NCBI RefSeq assembly: GCF_025698545.1 | Contig: NC_068569.1 | Coordinates: 22,072,001-22,136,000, forward strand | DNA from: Gossypium raimondii | Taxonomy: Eukaryota; Streptophyta; Magnoliopsida; Malvales; Malvaceae | DNA length: 64,000 nucleotides | Direction: 5' to 3' | Shown: one piece after another, positions 49,491 through 61,227 of the stretch | Layout of the letters: each line of letters opens with the position of its first letter | Position numbering within the stretch: position 1 is the first letter of the stretch | Made by a program: the position numbers and the translations under genes | The notes under the pieces: generated by a model | What the model saw: the letters and a program-made list of their open reading frames with translations, nothing else | Databases searched by the model: none | What the model was told of the DNA's origin: nothing

Positions 49491-51300
49491 AAGTTTTCTG
49501 AGTTGGAAAAAGACCTTGGAATTGTAATTTGCCGAAAGGGTTAGAGAAGAGGGTGTAGAATTAGCAAAATGAAAAGAGCTCTGCAGGTGCAAATTCCCAC
49601 CATTTTTAGCAATGAGGTTTCCATATTTTGTAATCCTTATTTAAAGTCCCTGAACTCACTAACGTGCCCTTCTCGAATCTTTTCTACTGTCTCCATTTAA
49701 TGGGCGGTGTTTAGACTCAGACTCAACGTTCACACTCTCTATCTTTGCCTTCCATTTCTATGGAGTTAGGGTTTTGGTGCCATACACGTAGTCCTGCACT
49801 ACGTACACTGTGTAATAATACCCCCACTAAGATTAGTCTAACCCCAGATCAAGATAATATTCTACATTAGGGGACCTGTTGATTTTAGCTTGGTATTAAT
49901 CTATCAAAGTTTACCAATATTTTTTTAAATATTTATAAATATATTTTAAGGTTTTGTTTAATTTGATTCCAAATGGTGTGTTTTGATGAACTTTTTTGGC
50001 CTCAAATTTTTTTTAAAATTTCATACATATAGTTTATTTTCAATTTTATTAATAATATATAATATACATATCAATTACATATATTTATATGAAAATATTA
50101 TAAAATTTAAAGTTATATATATTTAGTGTCCAATTTTTTAAATATCAAATAAGTAAATATAAAATATTTTCAAATATACTGATTATTAATTATAGATGAT
50201 TATAAATAAATAACCTAATTTAATAAAAATATTTTATTATAAATGTAATTAGGATAAAAATACTAAAAAATCAAGATAAAAACATTTAGAAAATAAAATC
50301 TTAGACCAATTGATAGGGAACACTAAGTATTTGTACAATTAATATTGTCCAATATAGGCCGATCTGAGCTTATAGGAACAACTACCAAAATTGAAGCGAT
50401 ACGATATTGACATCATTTCATTTTACATTAAAATTAATATAGTGTTAGTGTAAGCCTTGCAAGCCAATCGAGGCTTGCTTATATTTGATTCTATAAATAT
50501 TATTATAGTTTTTATAAAAACTGCTAGATGCTTTTTATTCATGAATAAATATTTTCATATCCAAACTTGTGTAAATAAATCCCAGGAAACATTAAAGACT
50601 TTGCAAGAGAATTGTAAGGAAGTTATGCATCATAGCAGTGATTCCTAAACAGTTCCTGGCCATTGTACTTTTTAGATAAGACATCGACAGTGCTCAAAGG
50701 TCGGCATATGCAAGCTTCCTTGCATAGGATGCATGAGATCGGCATTGAATTATAAATTTTATATGAGATAAAAGATAATTTTATTATTATACTAATTATA
50801 TTTTTTAATTTTCCAATGAACTTAGAAGAAATTTTACCATTTAGGGGGGTGTAGGGCCACTTCCTACACTCACTTGCATGTGCCCCAGGATGCATGTAAA
50901 TGATCATTTAAGTTGAAGTATGAGATACTTAAGGACAATATGTGGGTTTTCAAACTGGTGATAAAAAAAATGTTCAAACATGAGCTTTAACTGTATATTG
51001 CGGTAACACTAATGCAATAATATCTCCAAAAATAATGAATCACACTCTCAAACGAAGCATATAAGGCATCACTTTATATGAGAGCTTATTGAATCGAAGA
51101 GGGTTGTTCTTCACACATTTGAACAAAGAAAGCATTAAAAATACAGTAGGCTTTCCATCCAACCTGGGGACTTTAGAGGGTCAACGAAAAAAATTGTATC
51201 TTTAATTTCATTGGCTATAAAAGGTTTAGAGAGGTAATTGTTAGCCTTGATTTTTAAATGTTTTGATATAACAAAATATTCCCTTAATCAAGTTTTGTAA
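49491..51300. other. AGL11 promoter and upstream intergenic region
   Basis: The first 300 bases should hold the AGL11 core promoter. A near-CArG sequence, CCATATTTTG, occurs at about 49620. Further out the sequence is AT-rich and I recognise no gene. Confidence 0.5.
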
Positions 51301-52330
51301 GATTAATGTTCAATTTTAAGAAATTATTTTCAAATGGTTTTTAAAAATTAATTAAACACTTAAAAATTTGCATAAGTGTTGAATGCTCCCAAAATTCCTT
51401 TTAAGTTCATATTTTGGTAAAACTTGGGCTATGGTCCAATACCCTTATTAAGGGTATTGGAACACATGAAGTTAGTAGCTTCAAGGGTATCGACCTCCTT
51501 GATTGTAAGTGTCGATACATATAACTATGTATCGAACCTAAGCCTTGTGTGTTCCAAAACCTAGGAGGCTAAATTGTCTTTTGAATACTTAAGGGTATCA
51601 AACCTTAAATACAGAAGAAATTAACCCCAAACCAAGATGAATCAAAACACAATCTTAGGGTCTAGTATCTAAGGCTCTAACGACCACATTATTTTAATTA
51701 GGGCATTAGAACCTAAAGTCCAAGTATTGGGACATAGCCACTCGCAATTGCATTTAATGCCAAAGGAAATGTCTTCAACGATTCAATGTTCCCTCTAACT
51801 ACTCCAAAGAGCTAGAAATCAATGAAATGGTATAAATAAAGCTCAAGAACATAAAGAAGTAGACAAGAAACAAGTTTATAAAGCTTATTGTGTCAAAATC
51901 CAATTTTTCACTTGTAATTCTCATATTTTTCTTTACACACTTGGGGTTTTGTTTTGTTTTATCATTTAAGTGCTGTAATATATTTGAGTGAGCTTGATCA
52001 TTGTATATTAGCCTTTGAGAGAGATACTTTCTTTCATTTTCATTTCTCAATTTTGTGAGAGGTTACTTAAGGTTTTGGGTAGAAAACCTTAATGGGATGT
52101 GGCTCTATCTTGCCTACTTAAAAGATAGTAATATAAAGGTTAAATCTTGTCCTTAAAAGGTTTCAAATTAGTGGATTTTGAAAATCCTTAGTTGTGAAGA
52201 GTTAAGGTAATGAATGTAGGCAATTGGGGTCGAACCACTCTAAATCGTAGTGTTAATTTTTATTTGTCATCTTTAATTGCAAAACTTTAATCATTAATTC
52301 ACCCCTTTTTAGTGCATTTGATCTTTATAA
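51300..52330 (+). mobile_element. Probable Copia LTR, left border unclear
   Basis: The end of this stretch reads TTAATTCACCCCTTTTTAG, then TTTATAATTGGTAACC, closely recalling the R/U5 end and the TTGGTATCAGAGC primer-binding site (initiator Met-tRNA) of plant Copia elements. A gag start follows at once. It holds a perfect 11-bp hairpin at 51436-51460. I could not fix the left end; 51300 is approximate. Confidence 0.5.
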
Positions 52331-52664
52331 TTGGTAACCATTAAGAGACACGATCCTTGAAGAGCTTAACTACAACAACCATGGAAAATCATCATAAAAA
52401 AGTCTCTACCTTGGAGTAGGTGTGTTTGATGGAATTTGAGCAAAACTCCATAATGTTGGTAGAATGATAATCAACCATGAGGCCTCCACTCTTCAATGGT
52501 TCAAACTACTCATATTGTAAAACAAGAATGAAGTTGTTTATCCAAGGCAATGGTTATGAAGTTTGGTGAATCATCACCATTGGCCTATTCTTCCCTAAGA
52601 AGGGAGTAGATGGTGAAATTGTCAACAAAAGAAGATGAGTAGTGTATTGATCCATTTTCGTCTG
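52331..52664 (+). pseudogene. Copia gag, N-terminal part, broken
   Basis: After a degenerate primer-binding site comes ATGGAAAATCATC (52381). In another frame a clear gag stretch follows: RPPLFNGSNYSYCKTRMKLF, then FIQGNGYEVW, a stop, IITIGLFFPKKGVDGEIV. This is the N-terminal gag signature of plant Copia elements (PPxFxGxNYxxWKxRM). Stops and frame changes make it nonfunctional. The gag resumes at 54954 after an LTR insertion. Confidence 0.75.
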
Positions 52665-54953
52665 TGTCAAAAAATATGATTTTAGGTTGAGTTTCTTAAA
52701 CCAAGCCACTCCAAAAAATTAAAATGAGAGGTTTCCGAGGCGAGAACAAGAATAAAGAGGAGAATTATTAATTGATTTATGAAAGGAATTATTGACTCAT
52801 TAAAGAAGTTAGTAATTAATACATGAGGACTAAATTATAACATAACTAGATTTGAAAGATTGGATGAGAGATTAAGCATGGCCTTAAGTGTAATTAAACC
52901 ATGATTAATATTTAGTTAGTGAAAAGCCATCATCCATGCCATTAACTTCCACTAACCACTTTACGATCCATTCTTAGCCATTAGATTTGTTTTATTAAAT
53001 ACAATTAAGCTTAAGGAAAATAGAAAAGTTAGTGGAGACATTTTAGTTTCATCTTCATTTTTGTCTACTGAAATTAGAAAGAAAGAAAAGAAAAATTGCA
53101 TGTTATTCTTCTCCATTGCCATGAGCTTGTCTACTAAAGTTAGTGTGCTTTTCTTTAAATTTTAGTTAGATTAATATCTTAACATAATAGTTAAGTGTAG
53201 CCCAATCAACTAGATGTAGAATTTGTTAAGGTTTGTTTGGATAGCCATTGATGAATGTTTACGAAGGTTAAAGAGAGGATGTTAAGAACTTGAACAATTA
53301 GCATATTTTTGGATAGCTTGAGGTCACTAGATTATATTTCCAAAGTCGAAACTAGATTCGAACAAGAGATTTTTGAGTTATGTGAAAATCAAATGTTTAG
53401 GCTTCAAGTGTCAAGATTTGGTTGTGCATTTCATGTTTGATTTCAGTGCTTTCTTTGTATGAATGTCTGAATCTAACATTGTTTTCATGTTTGAATTATC
53501 AAATGTAGCTAAATACATGACTAAGACTTCGAAAGACAAAAGAAAGGAGAAAACATCCAAAGTGTGACAATTTCAGTTTGTGCTAACCTAATTCGTTTTC
53601 TTTACATGAGAGTATTAAGTAGTTAAGCTTAAGAACTATCATGATTGGTTTGATGATTTGAACTGTATTACTTTGATTTAATTACTTTAAAAATAAAAAA
53701 ATATTTTGGGTTAAACATATATGCGTTTTCTAAGTATGATATTATGATGAAAACTATAACTTTATTTGTGTATTGATAATGATAAATCTTGAAAATACCC
53801 AATTAAACAATGTTGGATCTAGTTCAGGTATAGTTGGCATGCCATATAATTTGTTTAAGTAAGAGGAAGCTTTGATGCTTGTGCACACCTTATTTGGCTC
53901 TCGTACAATACCTTGAGGGTGAGATCAAATTACTTGGCACTTGGGTGCATTTTTGTACTAGCAATTGTGTGCAACATTGTGGAGTGTTGGGGGATATCAG
54001 TGCAGTTATGCCTAATTGGCACTTGCGCACATCATTCTGAAGTGTTAAGGGGTTAATCTGCGTATTTGTTCTTAAGTTTGCATTCAGTTAATAAAGGCTA
54101 AAATATGACGAGATTTGATGTAAATGACATATGAAAATGTTGTTTTAAATACTTTGATGGTGATTTGGTATAATGATATGTTGAAATGTTATAATGAGAA
54201 CTAGTTCAACAGTGCATTGAAATGAGATTGAAATGTTGTAATAAGTGTTTATTTAATGGCATAAGGAAGTATGATATATGAAAAACAATTTGTATTTTAG
54301 CTATATGTTCAAAATTAGAAATCGATTAAATGAATTGATATAATGCTATCTTACTATGTATTCATTTGTATATAAAGCAAAATTTGATTTAGATGATGCT
54401 ATAAGTATCTTGAAAATGATTTTGATATATGAATGATCAAAGATGTTATAGTTGATATTTGTATTTGAGAATAATTTGCTATAATGATATGGTACAATGT
54501 TACATTAGCATGCTTTACTACTTTAGGCCTTTATGTTTTGAAATTGAATTAAGTTAACACCATTGAGCTTCAACGCTTAGCATGCAGATATGTTTGTTTT
54601 TGTGCGCAAGTATTTGGTAGACTTTTGACTAGCTCATGAGGTTTAACAGCATCCAGGACTCAAGTCTTAGCTTACATCTTTTGATCATAATGTTCTTTTG
54701 AATTAGGGTTGTAAATGGCATGTACCTAGTTCTTAGGGAGTTTGACAAGTCTTTACTTGATGATTTTGTCTGGTTGTTATGTTATGGTCATATTTTGGAC
54801 CTATAAGAATTTATGTGATGAACTTTAAAGCTTGGTTTATTTTGATATATGCATGTAATTGAATATTAATCATGTATTATGTGTCACACTTCTTGATTCG
54901 GTTTCAATGTCACTTTTCGATTTGTTTGAGTTGCTTCGAAAATGGGTGTGACA
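52665..54953 (+). mobile_element. Solo LTR, 2.29 kb, nested in Copia gag
   Basis: The element begins TGTCAAAAAATATG and ends GGGTGTGACA, giving TGTCA/TGACA inverted ends. It separates the two halves of one Copia gag domain, so it must be an insertion. Flanking pentamers GTCTG and TCTTG match imperfectly. It contains no coding domain. Its inner wording (GCTCATGAGG, GCACTTGGGTGC) is like other large LTRs in this window. Confidence 0.7.
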
Positions 54954-55160
54954 TCTTGCATTCGAATTCGACATTTGAGTCAGCTGTGGGGTACCATAAG
55001 TGGGATGAAGAATATATAAAGAAGATTCAATTAAACTACAAGGCCATGCAAACTCCATTTTCTGCTCTTGGTCAAAATGAGTTCAACAAAGTATCTATGT
55101 GTGACAATGCAAAGGAAATGTGGGACAAGCTGAAAGTCACACATGACCAATATTTTTAAA
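54954..55160 (+). pseudogene. Copia gag, continuation after the insertion
   Basis: The frame reads KWDEEYIKKIQLNYKAMQTP, then FSALGQNEFNKVSMCDNAKE and MWDKLKVTHDQ. This is the UBN2-type gag of plant Copia elements, and follows the N-terminal block at 52476-52630 in family order. It stops just after the THDQ position, where unrelated repeat sequence starts. Zinc knuckle, protease and pol are missing. Confidence 0.85.
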
Positions 55161-57284
55161 CTGAACTGATGATAAAACCGATCAAGCCACTGGTTTGCTG
55201 GTCTGCCTGATTCGATTATAAAATTATTAAATATTAAAAAATGGTTCAATTGATTTTTTAGCTGATTCAACCAGTCCATACTAGTTCTTAATCTAAACGA
55301 TTCAAAGCCACTTTTCAAATCGATACTCCAACCGATTCCCAATCCAGCTGGTTGGTCTAATATGATTCAAACAACATTGCACTTGACTGTGTTTCAGTGA
55401 TTTATTAGAATTTTCAAACAATTTTTTATTTTTTTAACACGTGATTGCGTTTCATTGATTTTTTTAACGGAAATTTAAAATTGAGGTAACAAGATAAATT
55501 AAATGTATAGTAGGAGTTCAAAATAGGTATTAAACCATACAAATAATATTTAATTAAAATTAATTTGATTTTGTGATAAGCGGATAATATTAAATATTAC
55601 AATGTTAATAAACTTCATTACATCAATTGTCAATTCTGAGCAACATTGCAACAAAGAATGGAAAATTATAACAGTGATTTAACTATAGTGTTCAAAATGT
55701 TAGAGACATGTTGGATATGGACACGATTATAAAGTACCGAATATACACGTTATATACACGATAACAATATGCTCGAGTATACATTTTGAATAGATCTACA
55801 TACTACATACTTACATATATTTATGTATTAAATAAAAGAGGTAATATAATTTTTACTCGAACTAATTAGATTTGTTTTGATATTTGTATTTTTTATCCAT
55901 TTTGGTATCTCAATTTGACAATTAAATTCATTTTAGTCCTTGAACTTGAAAATTATAAAAGTTTGATAATGTGATGCTTTGAGATTATGACACATCATCG
56001 CTTGAAAATTAGAAAAAAAAGTTATACAAATTTTTAAGTGATACATGTAATATTCTAATAATCGGACTATTGGCTGAATCGGTCAGACCACTAGTTCCCA
56101 ATTCAATTGATTTGATCAATTCAACTGCTAAACCAACAATAATTAAATTAAAAATTCAAAAAAATTAAAAAAATATTAAACCGATTCAACTACTGATTTT
56201 TGTCCCATTTTTTTATTTATATCGATTTCGAACCATTTTTGAATTCGCTTGTTGAGAAAAAAAAAGCATGAATTTAAATTAATTTTTAAAATATTATTGT
56301 TTTTATAAGACTTCAACTAATAATGATTGAAGGTTTTCCTTTTTGTGTCATGAATAGAGAATTATTTGCTTTCTTCTTTTGTGGCCGATAAATGAAATTG
56401 GTATTGATTGGTATGGAAGTAGACAAGAAAGTAGTGTATTTGCTGCTTGTTATTCACTTCCTCAAAATCAAATATCAAATATCAACATCCATCATTCAAC
56501 ATATGATTGAATACAATGTATTTTTCTATTATTATATATGCTAAAAATCCTTAGAATCCAAGGACCTTGGTTCAAATAGGGATTATACAGTATTGTCAAG
56601 CAAAGAAAGAGCACAACTTAAAAGCAAAGTTTGATGTACAATTGTGATTTGTGAAAGATGCGTGTTCATATATACATGGAGGAATTCACTTACATCAATG
56701 TAAAATTATATTAATTTTACATATTTTTGTATATTTCGTGCAATTAATACTTTAACAATTCAATCTTTGAATTTATCGATACAATTGCACTTGTCATGCA
56801 TGTAAATTTTCAAACTAATTTGATATCTCTATCATATAGATCTAAAATGTTTATAGATTAATACTTATTGAACGGTTCAATGTTATTTATAATGTCAAAT
56901 TTGACATACATGATTTATATAAATGGAATATGTAATATGATGGTTGGATTGTTAAAATATTAATTGTACAAAAATATATGCAATGGTGTACATCTACTTT
57001 AATTTTACACCTCCCTCCCTCATATATATATTCAATGTTTAATGTTTAAAAATAGGTCCTTTCAAAAAAATTTAAAAATAGGCAATCCTAGTAATACAGT
57101 TGGGGTCACATGATTGAAAAGCTTTAAATATCGCTTTATACAAATTAAGAGTAATACAATTTTGTTAAATTCCAAAATTGTATTAATTTCTAGTCCTTTT
57201 CCATTTCCTCTTTTATGGTTATATATATTCAATAATAATAAAAAACTTGAGCTTTCTCAATTTATTTAAATAAATTATTGAGTA
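55161..57284. other. Repeat-rich noncoding sequence
   Basis: 55165-55370 and 56050-56240 share short motifs built on CCGATTCAAC/GGTTCAATTG, typical of a dispersed, partly self-complementary plant repeat. 56690-57010 is an inverted-repeat element (next entry). No gene is recognised. Confidence 0.5.
56690..57010. mobile_element. MITE-like inverted-repeat element, about 320 bp
   Basis: The left part (ATGTAAAATTATATTAA, then GTGCAATTAATACTTTAAC) and the complement of the right part (GTGTAAAATTAAAGTAGA, then GTACAATTAATATTTTAAC) match in order over about 80 bases. This gives a noncoding element with long imperfect terminal inverted repeats. Exact ends and a target duplication were not resolved. 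Confidence 0.6.
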
Positions 57285-57600
57285 AACTACACCTAAGGTT
57301 ACTAAATAATCAACAAGTTTACGTTTTGATCACTCAACTTTCAAAAGTTAAAGAAATAGTCACTGAGCTATTTTTTGAACAATCTCCTTATAGGTTCTAA
57401 TCATATCTGATCATTTTAAACAATGTTTAGAACTACCCATAGCCTCTCCCCAACCATAAATAAAAGAATAATGCACTTCAGCACACTTGAACCCATGTCT
57501 TCCTGCATTAGCAACCATGCTCATACCAATCGAATTAAGACTCAATTGACAAGTTCTAACCATAAATAAACAGGAATATAAATCATCCTTCCACTTAGAA
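57285..57600. repeat. Dispersed repeat related to 17138-17640
   Basis: It starts GAGTAAACTACACC with the 'gttttgatcactcaac' wording of the TIR family. It continues at about 57415 into the block shared with 17505-17640. The two-part order is the same in both places. Confidence 0.6.
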
Positions 57601-58177
57601 TAAAAAATTTAAGTACAAATAAAAATATTAAGGCTTATTTAGATCTAAATATGTATAAAAAGCTAATTTAAGAAAAGCAGTCAAGTAGATAAGCTTTGCT
57701 TAATATTTTAGTCTTTTGGTACAGAGTCTCTCATTGGATTGTGTCCTGTGCAACTGCTAGTTGAGAAATGAAGTTTGGTAATGCAAATAGCTATATATGA
57801 CCCAAACAAGAATAGATAGAGTTGGAAGTATATTTTGGGCTTTAAAATCCTAATAATGGGTCATATTATGAAGGTTTAAATTGTTTAGAAGTTTTAAGGA
57901 TTCATGCATGACATTGAAATGTAAATTTGTACAGCTTCGCGTGCATCTTCAAAAGATTAAATCAACAATGTATCTAATTTTCAATGCATAAAACGATGTG
58001 CATTCAGCGGTTTCTACAACAAGTTTTCATTGCTTTAGGATGGCATGCCACTGCCATAGTTGCCAAAACTTGGAGGGATGAAATCAAAAAATTGTTTTAA
58101 GAGAAATAAAAAATTTAAAGATTAAAATGTAATTTATTATTATATTAACTTATAAATTCCTAAGAATTAAAAGGACT
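57601..58177. other. Noncoding flank, nothing recognised
   Basis: AT-rich sequence between a dispersed repeat and the LTR that follows. I see no open frame with recognisable content. Confidence 0.5.
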
Positions 58178-59486
58178 TGATAACTTCCATATTTAGAGTT
58201 ATGCGACTATAGTTTTTATAGTGTTTTAGAAGGTAAATCGGGCATTTAGACTAGTTTTTATTGCATTTTATAATTTTTTTGATTAATTATGTTTTATTTG
58301 AATTATGTTTTTTTTCTTACTTTTAGAATCAACTCGGATTTAATTACTGTTTCCCTCTCTACATTGTAGGTTTGAGATGAAGAATGGAAGGCTTGGAGCA
58401 TTGAGTAAAAAATAGTGAAGAGAAGTCTTCCACTCCACCAAATTTTAGTGCGGTGGAGCACAATCTTCAATTTAAAATTTTAAAAAAGATCAGTCCACTC
58501 CACAACAATTTTACGTCTAATGGAGCAAAACGATTAAAATCTTAAAAATAAGGGGTGACATGATTTAAGAGGAAAAGGGGGGGAAAGAGTAAAAAAATCA
58601 ACTTGGAGGCTAATGAACAATTCTCTCACACCAAGGAGAACTTCATGCTTGCAAAGACGAGAAGAAAAAGAGATTTGGAGCGCTCAACATTAGTTTGCTA
58701 ACTATTTTTCTCTCTAGATTATTTCTTTTTACTTTCTCTCAATGCAAGTTTGTTTTGAATTTCTTCTTGTGATATTTTCTCAAATCAACTTGAACTAAAC
58801 TCTATTTTCTTGGAACGATGATGGATCCTATTTTTAGATAATTAGTTTACTTTCTCTTCAATTATTTCGATCATTGTTAATTATTTATTCAATCACGTGC
58901 ATATTTAATCTACATGGTTGGCCACCGAGTTGTATTGAAGAGAAAATTAACATTTAGATCTAGATTGAATAGATTCGGATTAACTTCAGTAGCGTCGATG
59001 AATGAATTAATTTCTGGCTAGGATAGGAATATACATGATGCCCTAATCAATTCAATAGGTTTGTTCGTAGTGGCTTCGCCTAACTTGCCTAGCATAGGAA
59101 TATAACTAGTAGGAGAAGGGGATTAAGTTAGCTAGATACTAGAATGGTCTAGTTAATCCTATTGAATTCTGGGTTAGTAATTACATAGATTGAATAATTG
59201 AATGGGAGATAATTGATTAACTGGAATAGATTAAGTTAGAGTTTCAAGATCTTAAAAATTGATTAGGAAATTAGTAATTTTCATTGTTTTAGTTTAATAG
59301 AATTTTCATAATTTTCTTAGTTTAATGTTAGCGGTAATTAAAATTTGATTTTCTTGATCTGAATTAGATAAATTTGAATAGTTGGTAATTAGCAACTTAG
59401 AATTTGGTTTTCGTGAAAATAACATCTTCTTATCACTGTATTACTTGATCCACATGTGCACTTGCATAACGAATTCTCTCACATCA
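58178..59486 (+). mobile_element. Athila-like Gypsy 5' LTR, about 1.3 kb
   Basis: The proposed LTR starts TGATAACTTCC and ends CTCTCACATCA, with TGAT/ATCA inverted termini. Six bases later comes a primer-binding-site-like stretch, then Athila/Gypsy-type gag remnants. The right end is well placed by the primer-binding site; the left end rests on the terminal match alone. No second LTR of this type is visible in the window. Confidence 0.6.
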
Positions 59487-59492
59487 AGTTTT

Positions 59493-59507
59493 TGGTGCCA
59501 TTTCTAG
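59493..59507 (+). other. Degenerate primer-binding site (tRNA-Asp type)
   Basis: TGGTGCCATTTCTAG stands where related plant Gypsy elements carry TGGCGCCGTTGCCGG, the complement of the tRNA-Asp 3' end; 10 of 15 bases agree. Changes are mainly C to T and G to A, as expected of decay of methylated cytosines. Confidence 0.6.
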
Positions 59508-59699
59508 GAACCAAAATTTTAAGTTATATTATACTAATATTAATTTTATTCATTAGTAATATGAGATCGGATCTTTTTATTTTATTTTATTTGAATTTAT
59601 TTTTGTTTTTTTATTTTGTTTTTCAGGTACTTTAGAATTGCATGCGCAAATTTGGGTTAGATTTTTAATATTGTTTGATACAGGAATTGAAAGGAATTG

Positions 59700-61227
59700 T
59701 CACCAAAATGAAGAGCAACTAGACAACCTAGAGTACAACCAATCGAGATGGATTTTATTAATCTTGAAAATCGTGAAGCCAACTCGTCTAGGGTTAATGA
59801 TCAACCATTGATGATTTGAACACCTCAACAACAAAGGAAAATATGTATTGATTATAGCATGCCTTTGCATGAGGGGTATCACTTGAGTATCACCAAACCT
59901 GCTATTTAGGTGAATAATTTTAAGAACAACAAGTTCTTTGGATTATTGAACCAAAACCCCAATTCTCATCTAAGAACTTTTTTAGAGATTTGTGTTACTG
60001 TGAAGTATAATGGGGTATCCGATGAGGCAATCAGACTCAAATTATTCATTTTTTATCTGGATGGGAGAGCTAAAGATCAACTCAACTTTCTTCCTCATGC
60101 CTCTATCACCTCATGGGATCAGTTGGTGGAGAAATATTTGGCTAGATATTTCCCTCTCACTAAGACAACTAGACTTTTGAAGGATATCCACACTTTCACT
60201 TAGTACGATAAGTAAACCTTGTACGATGCATAAGAAAGGTACAAGGAACTTCTCAAAAAGTGCCCACACAATGGTTTGGAAAGTGTTCAGCATATCCTAA
60301 TATTTTATAATGCACTCGACGTTGTAACAAAGAGTGAAGTTGATGGTGCATCTAGAGGTTCATTGGTGCTAAAATTTGTAAAAGATGCTTATGCAATTTT
60401 AAAAGAACTAACCTTCCAAAATTATAAAGTTTATGAGCATACTACACCAGAAAAACTAGTGGGAGTTAATGAACTAGGTCAAGCTTCCAACCTTTCGACA
60501 TAATTGATGACACAATTGAATTCTATTAATAAAAGGTTAAATGTTTGTCTCTACAACAAAGTTGGTCGAGTCAATCAGTGAACAGTGCAGTATTAATTTG
60601 TGATTACTGTGAAGGTGTCCATCTTATTGAGTAGTGTTATGTACGTTGAAAAGGTAAATTACATGGGTAATCATAACCATTGACAAAACAATGCCTTTAT
60701 AAACACTTATAGTCCTGAATGGAGGAACCATCCAAACTTCTCATTAAGGAATAATTAGTTAGGAAATAATGTATCGTTCAGATACAATGCTTCATCAAGG
60801 TTTCAACAAAGTCAACTACAAGGTTAGCGAATTCCACCAAAGAAAGCAATTAATGAGCTATTGTTGGAATACATGCAAAAAAATGATGCAAGAGCCTTGA
60901 GTCAAGAAGTGATCCTTCAATCATTAGAAGAACAAATAGGCCAATTGGCAACTGCATTGAGCAGTCAACCACAAAAAACTTTACCATCTAACACACAATT
61001 GAATCCCAATATGGACAATCAAAATAAGCATTGTAAGTCAATCCTTCTTAAAAGTGGCAATGATATTCCTAGTGGTAGTGGGTGGAAAAATGAGGTAATT
61101 TAGTTTGACAAACAAATTTTAACTAGTGAGAAGGAAGTGGAACAAAGTTTAAGTCAAAATTCTGAAAAGGCCAAAGAGAAAGGTGAAGAAACAAAGTCAT
61201 AAGTTGTTGAGACAAAGGCTTCGATTT
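59700..61227 (+). pseudogene. Athila-like Gypsy gag, broken
   Basis: The pieces come in family order: DYSMPLHEGYHLSITKPAI, a stop, then NNFKNNKFFGLLNQNPNSHL, IRLKLFIFYLDGRAKDQLNF and SWDQLVEKYLARYFPLTKTT of the retrotransposon gag domain. ERYKELLKKCPHNGL follows, with two stops just before it. Later there is a zinc-knuckle-like CDYCEGVHLIEQC, the EYMQKNDARALSQEV coiled-coil stretch, and an ITLRSG-like ILLKSGNDIP. Many in-frame stops (for example near 60201 and 60501) show it is dead. Protease and pol are absent because another LTR begins at 61228. Confidence 0.8.
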
